Positions 7,827-15,789 of a DNA stretch of 25,655 nt are shown piece by piece. The position numbers were made by a program, and so were the translations under genes. The notes under the pieces were generated by a model. The model did not search any database. It was not told the DNA's origin and worked only from the letters and a program-made list of their open reading frames with translations. The first letter of the stretch is position 1. Each line of letters starts with the position of its first letter. The stretch covers positions 1 to 25,655 of the IMG/VR virus record IMGVR_UViG_3300021364_001337; one strand, given 5' to 3'. The stretch comes from a virus.

Positions 7827-8249
7827 ATGGCGAAGCAATTAGGGCGCAGTTTCTTGCTACAGGTTGGAGACGGCGCTAGTTCTGAAGAATTCACAACGGT
7901 CGCTGGCATAAACAGCAAGTCGATCACAATCAACAACAGCGCGATCGACGTCACGACGCCGGACGCGACAACTCCAGGCGGCGTTTTATTCGCGTCCTCA
8001 TTAAACGGACTAAAATCCGTCAGCGTTTCCGGCGACGGCATTTTTATTGATGAGAGCGCTCAGGAAGGTCGACTAAACGATGTTGCGATGCAAGCGGATC
8101 CGGTCGCGAATTTTCAGCTCGTCGTCCCTGACTTTGGCACGTATTCCGGAGAGTTTCGGATAACATCGTTTGAGCTCGGCGGAGAAACTGAGGGAGCTGT
8201 CACGTTCTCAATCAGTCTGGAAAGCAACGGAACGATCACTTTTGAATAA
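7827..8249 (+). CDS. major tail tube protein (TP901-1 type)
   Basis: This protein is about 140 aa and forms the stacked rings of the tail tube. The N-terminus MAKQLGRSFLLQVGDG and the following TTVAGINSKSITINNS, IDVTTPD and GEFRITSFELGGETEGAVTFSI blocks match the TP901-1-type major tail protein pattern (N-terminal strand pair, DVT motif, C-terminal strand hairpin). The frame is open from an ATG at 7812, but I chose 7827. It has AAAGG 7 nt upstream, and the family normally begins with the MAKQxG segment. The stop overlaps the next start as TAATG. About 60 nt before it are non-coding, with only a weak 5-bp GCGAG/CTCGC inverted repeat (7783-7799). Confidence 0.9.
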   Translation: MAKQLGRSFLLQVGDGASSEEFTTVAGINSKSITINNSAIDVTTPDATTPGGVLFASSLNGLKSVSVSGDGIFIDESAQEGRLNDVAMQADPVANFQLVVPDFGTYSGEFRITSFELGGETEGAVTFSISLESNGTITFE

Positions 8250-8644
8250 TGACGATCACAGCTGAAGCTCCAAGAGGTGGCGTCGTCGATCAAATCGGCG
8301 GCGTGACCTACACTTTGATTTTGAGAAACGGGCAGATCGAACGTTTCGAGGATAAACATCGTGGGATCTTTGAGCTCTGGGATGGCTTCTTTGATCGTGG
8401 CGTCAAACCGACGTCGACCGAGGTCAAAGACATTGTTGCCCTTGCACTCGTAGGCGGTGGGCTGACAGACACAAAGGCGGATCGTGTCGTCTCTGAAGGC
8501 GGGACCGAAAACCTTTTGCACTTCTACCAGCTCGCCCAGGCGATCCTCGGCGTGGCATTTATGCCGGATGTGTTTGACGATCCGGTCGTAAAAAAAAAGA
8601 TAAACCAGGACGAAAACCCAGGCGTCTTGGTGTCCGAAAAATAA
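8249..8644 (+). CDS. tail assembly chaperone, short form (GTA-gp10-like)
   Basis: This 131-aa product lies between tail tube and tape measure, the universal slot for siphophage tail chaperones. The sequence pattern (GGVTYTLILRNGQIERFE, then a helix with GIFELWDGF, and EVKDIVALALVGGG) fits the GTA-gp10 / Phage_TAC group related to rhodobacterial gene transfer agents. In lambda, the short form (gpG) coats the tape measure protein and the frameshifted long form (gpGT) recruits the tube protein. Here codons 114-117 read GTA AAA AAA AAG, which contains a canonical slippery heptamer. A longer product is therefore expected and is listed separately. The start overlaps the tail tube stop (TAATG). Confidence 0.85.
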   Translation: MTITAEAPRGGVVDQIGGVTYTLILRNGQIERFEDKHRGIFELWDGFFDRGVKPTSTEVKDIVALALVGGGLTDTKADRVVSEGGTENLLHFYQLAQAILGVAFMPDVFDDPVVKKKINQDENPGVLVSEK

Positions 8645-8814
8645 TACACAACGCGGTCGTCGCCGGTTACAAGCCGAGCGAGATCCGAGACATGATCCCG
8701 AAAGACACGTTTATCGTGTTTGACGGATGGAACGCAGCTCACAGTCCTCCCGCTCCTGGCGCGAATGCGCCAAGCCTGGAGGAAGCTAGAGCTCTCGCTG
8801 AAAGGTACGGATAG
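8249..8814 (+). CDS. tail assembly chaperone, long form made by -1 ribosomal frameshift
   Basis: Ribosomes that slip back one base on A AAA AAG (8593-8599) leave the short frame after residue 117 and enter a frame that stays open for 71 codons. That frame runs from GAT at 8599 to TAG at 8812-8814, giving a product of about 188 aa. The added part begins with a basic linker (DKPGRKPRRLGVRK), continues with VVAGYKPSEIRDMIPKDTFI and ends LEEARALAERYG. The GY-P-E--xMxP segment resembles the small T-type chaperone domain found after the tube gene in related phages and GTAs. The extension has no plausible start or ribosome site of its own and ends 1 nt before the tape measure ATG. No clear downstream pseudoknot was found by eye. 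Confidence 0.82.
8593..8599 (+). promoter_or_regulatory. -1 programmed frameshift slippery site A-AAA-AAG
   Basis: The heptamer is positioned in the 0 frame exactly as X XXY YYZ requires (codons AAA 8594-8596 and AAG 8597-8599, preceded by A). It is the 3' end of a run of nine A (8590-8598) followed by G. A-AAA-AAG is the efficient bacterial slippery sequence known from dnaX. The long A run could also permit transcriptional slippage, but the reading frames fit -1 translation slippage. Confidence 0.82.
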
Positions 8815-8815
8815 G

Positions 8816-10834
8816 ATGGCGATCACAGCGCAAGAGCTGAATATCATTCTGTCGGCAAAGGATAAGAATTTTGCGAAGGCAATGAACACAGCGGCAAACC
8901 GTGTTGAGTATTTTCGCAAAAAAGCACAGACCGAAATGGGAAAAACCACTAAGGCGATGAACAGTCTCAGTGGCGCAGCTAAAAGATTGGCTCCAATTTT
9001 AACGGCTGCTCTTGGCGTCCGCGCAGCAAAAGCAGCTCAACGCAATGCCGTCGAAATTGGTCGTCTTTCGAGACTTGCAAATGCGACGTCTGTTGAATTT
9101 CAAAGGTTTGCGATTGCGTCAAAAACTGTCGGGATCGAGCAGGATAAAGTCGCCGACATTTTAAAAGACGTGAATGATCGGGTTGGTGATTTTCTTGCGA
9201 CCGGCGGCGGTCCGATGAAAGATTTTTTTGAGAAAGTCGCTCCCCTGGTGGGCGTGACCGCTGACAATTTTCGCAATTTATCGGGTCCAGATGCTTTGCA
9301 GCTTTATGTCAAAACGTTGCAAGAAGCAGGAGCGAACCAACAAGATTTTACGTTCTTCCTGGAAGCTATGGCCTCAGATGCAACAGCGTTGCTTCCGTTG
9401 CTCAAAAACAATGCGGCGGGTTTGCGCTCTATTGGAGACGAGGCTGCGCGTGCCGGTCGGATTATTGAGGACGATGCGGTTGACGCTGCAACCAAGTTTC
9501 AGCTTCGCATGGATGCACTTGATGAAAAAATCCAAGCTGAGTTTTTAAACTCATTGATGGATTTGGAAGATGAAATTCAAACTCTAAAAGATTTTGTGAC
9601 CGACTACGGCATTCCGGCATTTGACGCTTTGGTTACAGGAGCGGCTGCCGCAGTAAAAGGGATTGATGCGCTTGTCTTAAAGTTCAGAGAATTTAAGGGG
9701 CTTGATGGGAAAAGCGATCTTTTTGGTTCAAGTGATCTTGCAAAATTAGAGGGTCAATTAGCAACAGCAATAGAACGGCGAGCGTCACTCCAAGGAACGA
9801 TCGCACAAACTTTTAAGGACGCTGGCGTTTCAAATTTTGAAGACCTTGGATTTTTTGATAAAATAGCATTAAGCAATTTCTCAGGCTATGGCAGTTTAGA
9901 TCTCGTCAATAGACTTAACGGCGAGATTGAGATGCTAGAAATCTTAATCGCCAATATGAAAAAAGAAATTGCTGGGAAGCCGAACGCCGGAAATCCAAAT
10001 CAGTCTTTACCTGTAATAAACGCTGCACCCCCAGGCGTTTCCTCTCCGTTGCGGATAGGAATAACTGAAGGCACTGTAATCAATCCCGACGGCCCTGGCT
10101 TAAACATCACGAGCGATGAGACGAACCAAAAGGCTCAAGATCTAAAAGACGCCTACGAGGCATTACTTAACCAAATGATGCCGTTGGTTGAAATTGAAGG
10201 CACACACGTCGCCAATCTCAAAACAATAAACGAAGCAGTCGCAGCGGGTTTGACTGATAAAGAAACCGCAAACATGCTGATCGAAAAATCTCGAATTCAA
10301 ATGAGCAGAGCTAAAGACGAAATGTCAGGGATGGCAGACGTTGCCGACACCCTCGAGGACAGCCTCACAAGCGCGTTTATGTCAGCGCTCGATGGTGCAA
10401 AAAGTTTTGAGGATGGAATTCGTGAAATGGCGCGAGACGTCATTCGTGCTCTTTACCGCGTCTTAGTCGTCCAGCAAATGGTCAATGCCGCGATGGGCGC
10501 TTTTGGTTTTACACCGGTTGAGGGCGGCGGTTTTACCAGGACGGGAGCCGGTGGTCGTCAGATGCAAGCGGGAACGCCTGTGCTCACCGGAGAGAGCGGG
10601 AGAGAGCTTTTTGTTCCGTCAACACCTGGACGCCTTTTAAGTCCCGTGCAGACGAACAGAGCGCTTGCTGGAGGTGAGGCAATATCGGTCAATCAGACAA
10701 TAAATGTCACAACCGGCGTTCAGCAAACAGTCAGAGCTGAGGTGATGTCAATGATGCCTCAGATCGGCGAGGTTGCAAAGGCAGCTGTGCTCGATGCGAA
10801 ACAGCGCGGCGGTGCATTTGGGAGGGCGCTATAA
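8816..10834 (+). CDS. tail length tape measure protein
   Basis: This 672-aa protein sets tail length and is expelled at infection. An ATG at 8720 is in frame but lies inside the chaperone T frame. I chose 8816 (MAITAQELN) because AAAGG lies 10 nt upstream and it follows the TAG of the long chaperone by 1 nt. The sequence is mostly helical. It has an N-terminal coiled-coil-like region, hydrophobic segments (RLAPILTAALGVRAAKAA near residues 55-75; IPAFDALVTGAAAAVKGIDA near 265-285), a low-complexity asparagine/proline linker around 385-400, and the C-terminal signature TGESGRELFVPSTPGRLLSP (about 592-611) common in lambda- and GTA-type tape measures. The usual rule of about 0.15 nm per residue would predict a tail near 100 nm (inference). 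Confidence 0.93.
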   Translation: MAITAQELNIILSAKDKNFAKAMNTAANRVEYFRKKAQTEMGKTTKAMNSLSGAAKRLAPILTAALGVRAAKAAQRNAVEIGRLSRLANATSVEFQRFAIASKTVGIEQDKVADILKDVNDRVGDFLATGGGPMKDFFEKVAPLVGVTADNFRNLSGPDALQLYVKTLQEAGANQQDFTFFLEAMASDATALLPLLKNNAAGLRSIGDEAARAGRIIEDDAVDAATKFQLRMDALDEKIQAEFLNSLMDLEDEIQTLKDFVTDYGIPAFDALVTGAAAAVKGIDALVLKFREFKGLDGKSDLFGSSDLAKLEGQLATAIERRASLQGTIAQTFKDAGVSNFEDLGFFDKIALSNFSGYGSLDLVNRLNGEIEMLEILIANMKKEIAGKPNAGNPNQSLPVINAAPPGVSSPLRIGITEGTVINPDGPGLNITSDETNQKAQDLKDAYEALLNQMMPLVEIEGTHVANLKTINEAVAAGLTDKETANMLIEKSRIQMSRAKDEMSGMADVADTLEDSLTSAFMSALDGAKSFEDGIREMARDVIRALYRVLVVQQMVNAAMGAFGFTPVEGGGFTRTGAGGRQMQAGTPVLTGESGRELFVPSTPGRLLSPVQTNRALAGGEAISVNQTINVTTGVQQTVRAEVMSMMPQIGEVAKAAVLDAKQRGGAFGRAL

Positions 10835-11455
10835 ATGGCGATCAATTACCCTCTGACGTTACCAACTCACACTGGCTTGATGAACGTGAACCTCCGAGCT
10901 GTGAATACGGTCGCGATTTCGACCTCTCCGTTTACATACAAGCAGCAAATTCATTCTCATTCTGGGCAGCGTTGGGAGGCTGAGATTTCATTGCCTCCCA
11001 TGCGTCGCGCAAATGCGGAAATATGGGTTTCGTTTTTGCTCTCTTTAAAAGGACCGAAAGGCACGTTTCTCCTGGGAGATCCGATCTGCAAAACAGCGCA
11101 GGGCAACCTGGGCGGAACGCCTCTTGTAAATGGAGCGGATCAAACTGGCGACACTCTCGTGATCGACGGCTGCTCGGCAAGCGTGACGGATTGGGTGAAG
11201 GCTGGCGATTACATTCAGCTCGGAAGCGGTTTGAGCTCGACATTGCACAAAGTTTTGCAAAACGCGGACAGCAATTCCTCCGGCGTTGTTTCCCTGGATA
11301 TATGGCCTTCGATACGGACTGCACCGGCGGACGACGCAGCGGTCACGACGTCAAACGCTGTCGGACTGTTTCGCCTGGCGTCAGGCATTCAAGATTGGAG
11401 CGTCAACAATATCGAGGTCTACGGAATAACTTTCGCCTGTGTTGAGGCTATCTAA
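10835..11455 (+). CDS. distal tail-like / minor tail protein
   Basis: This 206-aa protein lies directly after the tape measure, the usual place of the distal tail protein that nucleates tube assembly and holds the hub. It opens with YPLTLPTHTGLM (residues 4-15), then FTYKQQIHSHSGQRWEAEISLPPMRRANAEIW (residues 33-64; key features are the KQQIH strand, W and LPPM), then GPKGTFLLGDP and a C-terminal WSVNNIEVYGITFACVEAI-like strand. This pattern occurs in tail-tip proteins of several proteobacterial siphophages. The lack of enzyme motifs and the all-beta prediction suit a structural role. The start is immediately after the tape measure stop, and the end overlaps the next start as TAATG. Whether it equals gpM, gpL or Dit of other phages is inference. 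Confidence 0.72.
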   Translation: MAINYPLTLPTHTGLMNVNLRAVNTVAISTSPFTYKQQIHSHSGQRWEAEISLPPMRRANAEIWVSFLLSLKGPKGTFLLGDPICKTAQGNLGGTPLVNGADQTGDTLVIDGCSASVTDWVKAGDYIQLGSGLSSTLHKVLQNADSNSSGVVSLDIWPSIRTAPADDAAVTTSNAVGLFRLASGIQDWSVNNIEVYGITFACVEAI

Positions 11456-12045
11456 TGACCAGGTCAATCAGTGAAATTCTGAGCTCACTTTCTGACGACG
11501 AGATCAAACCAGTTTTTGCGCTCGATCTTATGTTCGACACAACGACGACGACGTTTGCTGGCGATACTGTGAACAGCGCTCCTTTGTATTTGCACACGGG
11601 GCTCGGCGACCTGACGATCGGTTCGACGACTTACACAGGGACCGGATCTCTTTTGCAGATCAGCGAGGTCAGTGAAGGATCGGACATTTCAGCTCGCGGG
11701 ATCTCGATCCAGCTGTCGGGTATTCCGATCGACATCCTGGCGGTCGCCTTAACACTGCCCTATCGCGGACGGGTGTTCCGTCTCAAAATGGGGATGCTCG
11801 ACGCAAATGACACGACGACGAGCCTGGCGCTGATCTTCACCGGATACATGGACAAGATGGATATTGCAGAGGGTCCAGAAACTAGCTCGATGACGCTCAC
11901 GGCTGAAAGCAAACTGATTAATCTTACTCGTCCACGGATCCGGCGATATACCTCGGAAAACCAGAAATCTCTTTATCCTGGCGATCTGGCTTTTGATTTC
12001 ATCAATGATCTGATCGACAAACCGTCGGCTTGGGGTCGCACGTAA
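11455..12045 (+). CDS. tail tip / baseplate hub-like protein (DUF2163-like)
   Basis: This 196-aa protein resembles the N-terminal part of DUF2163 proteins, which follow the distal tail gene in gene transfer agents and related siphophages. Visible elements are PVFALDLMFD (residues 19-28), LYLHTGLGDLTIGSTTYTG, GSLLQISEVSEGSDISARGI, then a GYMDKMDIAEG strand, and a C-terminal RPRIRRYTSENQKSLYP plus GDLAFDFINDL. The last block (R-RY--E-Q---PGD-AF-F---L) is the part I recognise most clearly. It is likely a hub component connecting the distal ring to the gpJ-like protein. The start overlaps the preceding stop (TAATG), and the stop likewise overlaps the next ATG. It has no cysteine-peptidase features. 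Confidence 0.72.
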   Translation: MTRSISEILSSLSDDEIKPVFALDLMFDTTTTTFAGDTVNSAPLYLHTGLGDLTIGSTTYTGTGSLLQISEVSEGSDISARGISIQLSGIPIDILAVALTLPYRGRVFRLKMGMLDANDTTTSLALIFTGYMDKMDIAEGPETSSMTLTAESKLINLTRPRIRRYTSENQKSLYPGDLAFDFINDLIDKPSAWGRT

Positions 12046-14657
12046 TGGCGATTGATTTCAAAAAACGACTAGAGGAATTTGTAAAGGAAACGGTCGTCCA
12101 GTACGTCGTCGCGGCTGGATTGATTTTATTGGGGGTTCCTCCTCAATTTGTTGGGACGATGTTCTGGGGCGGTGTTGGTGCGTCAGGGATGCGAGCGCTA
12201 AGACCCGAGGATCCTCCTCTCAACGCGGCTGACAATGGTTACATGATCAATGAGGTCGTCGACACTGGACCGGCAGCCGTCATATATGGCGAGACGCGCG
12301 TCGGTGGCGTGATCTTTTATCGAGAGACAACGGAGAGCAACAAAGTCCTGCACATGCTCATTGCTTTGGCGGGGCATGAGGTAAACGCAATTAATACCGT
12401 TTACGCGAATGACGAAACACTGACTATCGACGGCAGCGGCAACGTGACAGCTCCGTCACGTTATGTTGGAAAGTTAAAAATTTACAAACACCTGGGGACA
12501 AGCACCCAAAGCGCAGACGCAAACCTGGTCGCAGAGAGTACGAAATGGACGTCAAACCATTCTGCGAAAGGTATTGCTTATATCTATTGTCGCCTCGTTT
12601 ACGACGCGGACGCTTATCCGAACGGGGTTCCGACGTTCACAGCGATCGTTCAAGGCAAAAAGGTTTTTGATCCTCGTGATACAAATCACGACAGCTCTGA
12701 CAGCTCGACCTGGTCGTACTCAAACAATCCTGCGCTTTGTCTCAGGGATTATCTTGTTTATGCCGGTCTCGCAGATCACGACGAAATTGACGACACCTAT
12801 GTCGAGGACGCCGCTGACATTTGCGATCAGTCGGTCACAGTGAACGCAGGAACGCAGTCAAGATACACGACGAACGGATCTTTTACGCTCGACGCCTCTC
12901 CCGATAAAGTAATTAACAATCTTAGCCAGGCGATGGCTGGATTGACCTGGTACACCCAGGGAACCTGGGCGATGAAAGCTGGCAGCTACACGTCGCCGGT
13001 TTTCTCCGGAGCGACCGCAATCACAGCTGACGATTTTCGGTCTCCGATCCAGATTACGACAAAGAGCTCGAACCGAGACAGCTATAATAAAATCACCGGA
13101 ATATATCGCGGATCTGAAACAAACTATTTTAAGACCTCTTATCCTACGCTCGCGCCTTCAACGTTTTTGTCAGAGGATGCAAACGTCGAGAATGCGCTCG
13201 AGGTCAATCTGCCGTACACGGACACGTCGGCAATGGCTCAGAGGATTTCAAAAATCCTGCTCTATAAAAACCGGCAAGACGTCAGCTTTACGTCGACTTT
13301 CAGTTTGCGGTGTTTACAGCTTTCGATCGGAGACGTGGTCGAGGTCACTTATCCTCGGCTTGGCTGGGACGGAAAAACGTTTGAAGTCGTCGATTGGGGT
13401 TTTGCACTTAATTCGGAAATGGTGCTCGAGGTCCGGCTGTCTTTTGTCGAAACGAGCTCGTCGGTTTATGATTTTGCCCTGGCTGACGAGACAGTTTTCA
13501 TTCGTGACAACACAACGCTCCTCTCGCCCTTTGATGTTCCTGCCGTTTCGATCAGTCTCGCTCAGGAATATCGGGTTTTTAACGAGAGCATTACGAACGC
13601 TTTGATCGCGACAATTAGTTCGCCAAATCCTGAGCGTGTTGATTACGTCGAGGTCGAGTTTAGGAAAACAACGGACAGCGATTTCAGCATTTTGGGAACA
13701 GGTGATCTCGGAAAGTTTGAGATCCTGGACATCGAAACGCCTCTGGCAACCGATACAACTCAGATCACTTATGAGGTTAAAGCTCGAGCGATCAGCGCTC
13801 TCGGTGTCAAAGGCAGCTCGACAACGGTTTCAAAAATTGTTGCGGCGGACACGACGGGACCAAGCGCACCTGGATCGTTTGCGCGTCAGCTGTCAGGGGG
13901 CAGCGTTTTTTTGAATTGGACAGCCTCGCCGGACCTGGATCTTTCTTATTATAAAATCCACCACTCGAGCTCGACCTCCGCAACATTTACAGACGGCTCG
14001 CCTCAAGTGATTATTCAAAAGGTTGCGAGGCCAGCGACGTCGGTTTCATATCCGGCTCTTTCCGGCACTTTCTTCATTGAACCCTATGACAAGTCCGGCA
14101 ACGGTGGAGGCACATCGTCCGTCATTGTTCTCCCTGCTGAAATCCCACAGCTAAACATTACAACCACCGATACTGAAAACCCGTCGTTTGGTGGCACGAA
14201 AACAAACGTCGCGGTCGCGACCGGTCCAGATCCGGACGAGCTGCGTTTGTCCAGCTTTGCGACCAGCTCTAATTCGGGGACATATGAATTCACCGGTTAC
14301 ATTGACACCGGCACAGTCAGGACGGTCCGGATTTCATCGAACGTGACAGCGACAAGACACGCCTCAAATGCAGTGAGCGGCTCTGTGAATTGGGACGACA
14401 TCCCTGGCAACTGGGACACATGGCCCAGCAACTTTAACAACTGGACAGACGAGACAGCTGCGTTTGGTGACTTTAGTGTCGGGGTTTACGTCAAAGCGAC
14501 GAACGATGATCCGTCTGGATCTCCGACATATGGAAATTGGGTCGTCGCCGCTGGCGAAGTCGTCGGACGAGCCTTCAAATTCAAAGCAGAATTAGCGTCG
14601 ACAACGGCAAACATCTCGCCGAGCATATCCGTCCTTGAGGGCGTTGCGGAGTATTAA
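12045..14657 (+). CDS. tail tip hub / host-specificity protein (gpJ-like)
   Basis: This protein is about 870 aa. A TTG at 12030 is in frame, but ATG 12045 overlaps the previous stop (TAATG) and begins MAIDFKKRLEEF, so I use it. It has a hydrophobic N-terminal stretch (YVVAAGLILLGVPPQFVG, residues 24-41), a strand-rich gpJ-like region (AAVIYGETRVGGVIFY, then HMLIALAGHEV, near 85-120), a hub fold around 330-490 (SIGDVVEVTYPRLGWDGKTF), a fibronectin-III-like domain near 600-700 (GPSAPGSF, then VFLNWTASPDLDLSYYKIH) and a tryptophan-rich segment (VNWDDIPGNWDTWPSNFNNW, about 780-799). Such proteins form the central tail tip and contact the receptor or carry the fibres. The GTA-type NlpC peptidase expected just upstream is absent. 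Confidence 0.87.
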   Translation: MAIDFKKRLEEFVKETVVQYVVAAGLILLGVPPQFVGTMFWGGVGASGMRALRPEDPPLNAADNGYMINEVVDTGPAAVIYGETRVGGVIFYRETTESNKVLHMLIALAGHEVNAINTVYANDETLTIDGSGNVTAPSRYVGKLKIYKHLGTSTQSADANLVAESTKWTSNHSAKGIAYIYCRLVYDADAYPNGVPTFTAIVQGKKVFDPRDTNHDSSDSSTWSYSNNPALCLRDYLVYAGLADHDEIDDTYVEDAADICDQSVTVNAGTQSRYTTNGSFTLDASPDKVINNLSQAMAGLTWYTQGTWAMKAGSYTSPVFSGATAITADDFRSPIQITTKSSNRDSYNKITGIYRGSETNYFKTSYPTLAPSTFLSEDANVENALEVNLPYTDTSAMAQRISKILLYKNRQDVSFTSTFSLRCLQLSIGDVVEVTYPRLGWDGKTFEVVDWGFALNSEMVLEVRLSFVETSSSVYDFALADETVFIRDNTTLLSPFDVPAVSISLAQEYRVFNESITNALIATISSPNPERVDYVEVEFRKTTDSDFSILGTGDLGKFEILDIETPLATDTTQITYEVKARAISALGVKGSSTTVSKIVAADTTGPSAPGSFARQLSGGSVFLNWTASPDLDLSYYKIHHSSSTSATFTDGSPQVIIQKVARPATSVSYPALSGTFFIEPYDKSGNGGGTSSVIVLPAEIPQLNITTTDTENPSFGGTKTNVAVATGPDPDELRLSSFATSSNSGTYEFTGYIDTGTVRTVRISSNVTATRHASNAVSGSVNWDDIPGNWDTWPSNFNNWTDETAAFGDFSVGVYVKATNDDPSGSPTYGNWVVAAGEVVGRAFKFKAELASTTANISPSISVLEGVAEY

Positions 14658-14659
14658 GA

Positions 14660-15307
14660 ATGGCAACACACGATTATGAGATTGCAAACCAGACGGCGTC
14701 GAGCGCCAGGACGGATATAAATAACGTTCTGCAAGCGATCGCGACCAACAACAGCGGGACGTCAGCTCCCTCGACGACGTTTGCAAATCAATGGTGGGTC
14801 GATACACAGAACGATATTCTTTACATTCGGAACGAGGCAAACACAGCTTGGATTAAGCTCGGGCAGCTCAATCAGACGAGCAACACCTTTTCAGCTCAGA
14901 TCCCCGCTGGAATGGTCCAGGCATACGCAGGATCAACGGCTCCGACGGGTTGGCTGAAGTGCAATGGCGATGCTGTTTCGCGCACCACATATGCCACGTT
15001 GTTTGCAGCAATTGGGACAACATATGGATCGGGCGATGGCACATCTACATTTAACGTTCCTGAGCTGCGCGGTGAATTTGTCAGGGGTTGGGATGACAGT
15101 CGAGGCGTTGACAGCAGTCGATCTATCGGATCGTTCCAGGCTGACGAGTTTAAATCACACACTCACACTTTCGCAGGTAGTGTGGCTTCCGGCGGTTCAG
15201 GTTCATCAAATAGAGACGGGTCGCGGGCAACTAAGACAACAGACCCAACGGGAGGAAGTGAAACCAGACCGCGCAACATTGCGATGTTGTACTGTATAAA
15301 ATTCTAA
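14660..15307 (+). CDS. tail fibre protein with phage tail collar domain
   Basis: This 215-aa protein has two parts. Residues 1-77 (HDYEIANQTASSARTDINNV, then STTFANQWWVDTQND, and IRNEANTAWIKLG) form an attachment region common at the N-terminus of marine phage fibres. From residue 81 the collar domain (PF07484) begins: IPAGMVQAYAGSTAPTGWLK, CNGDAVSRTTYATLFAAIG, then FNVPELRGEFVRGWD, followed by SHTHTF and a C-terminal RNIAMLYCIKF, all diagnostic of this family. Histidines in the SHTHT segment often bind a metal ion in such fibres. It follows the gpJ-like gene by 2 nt. It is likely a short tail fibre or receptor-contacting tip. Confidence 0.9.
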   Translation: MATHDYEIANQTASSARTDINNVLQAIATNNSGTSAPSTTFANQWWVDTQNDILYIRNEANTAWIKLGQLNQTSNTFSAQIPAGMVQAYAGSTAPTGWLKCNGDAVSRTTYATLFAAIGTTYGSGDGTSTFNVPELRGEFVRGWDDSRGVDSSRSIGSFQADEFKSHTHTFAGSVASGGSGSSNRDGSRATKTTDPTGGSETRPRNIAMLYCIKF

Positions 15308-15392
15308 TTTCAGCGGCAATCTCGTCGCTGTCATAACGCTGCCCTGGCAGCTCAATTTGCACATTCTCAAAAACGGTTGAAGGAGAAATAAA

Positions 15393-15767
15393 ATGGCAAG
15401 TTTAACGAACACCGTTCTCGATGCTGCACTGAATGTGCTCACGACGAACGGCGACAGAATTGATCTCTGCACGTCAGCACCGACGACTTACGCAGGGATA
15501 AGCTCAGTCTCAGTAGGAAATTTCGGCAGCCTTTCAATAGGCTCTCCAGCTGACAGAAGCGGCGGCGGTCGGGAGGTTACTGTTGCGGCTGTTTCCTCGG
15601 GGTCACCTGGGAGCATCACGGCGGGAGGCACTGCATCACACTATGCAATCTCAAACGGATCGACCACGCTCTATGCGACCGGCACTCTCTCAGCCGACCA
15701 GGTCGTGACATCTGGAAACACCTTTACACTCGCCAGCTTTACGATCGGAATTCCGGATCCGGCGTAA
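15393..15767 (+). CDS. conserved virion-associated protein, unknown function
   Basis: This 124-aa protein sits between two fibre genes, with GAAGGAG about 9 nt before the ATG. Sequence blocks ALNVLTTNGDRIDLCTSAP (residues 12-30), SPADRSGGGREVTVAAVSSG and the ending GNTFTLASFTIGIPDPA recur, in my recollection, in small proteins of the fibre region of many siphophages. The function is not known to me. It has high serine, threonine and glycine content and alternating hydrophobic positions, suggesting an all-beta structural protein. An 85-nt gap precedes it, holding only a weak 5-bp hairpin (GCTGC/GCAGC near 15339-15352). It could decorate fibres or the tail tip. Confidence 0.75.
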   Translation: MASLTNTVLDAALNVLTTNGDRIDLCTSAPTTYAGISSVSVGNFGSLSIGSPADRSGGGREVTVAAVSSGSPGSITAGGTASHYAISNGSTTLYATGTLSADQVVTSGNTFTLASFTIGIPDPA

Positions 15768-15789
15768 TTTAAGCTAAGGAGGCGAACCC

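Noticed and set aside
8720-8815. Upstream in-frame start of the tape measure gene
   Set aside because: This part encodes the frameshifted chaperone end in another frame, while ATG 8816 has a good ribosome site and a typical N-terminus.
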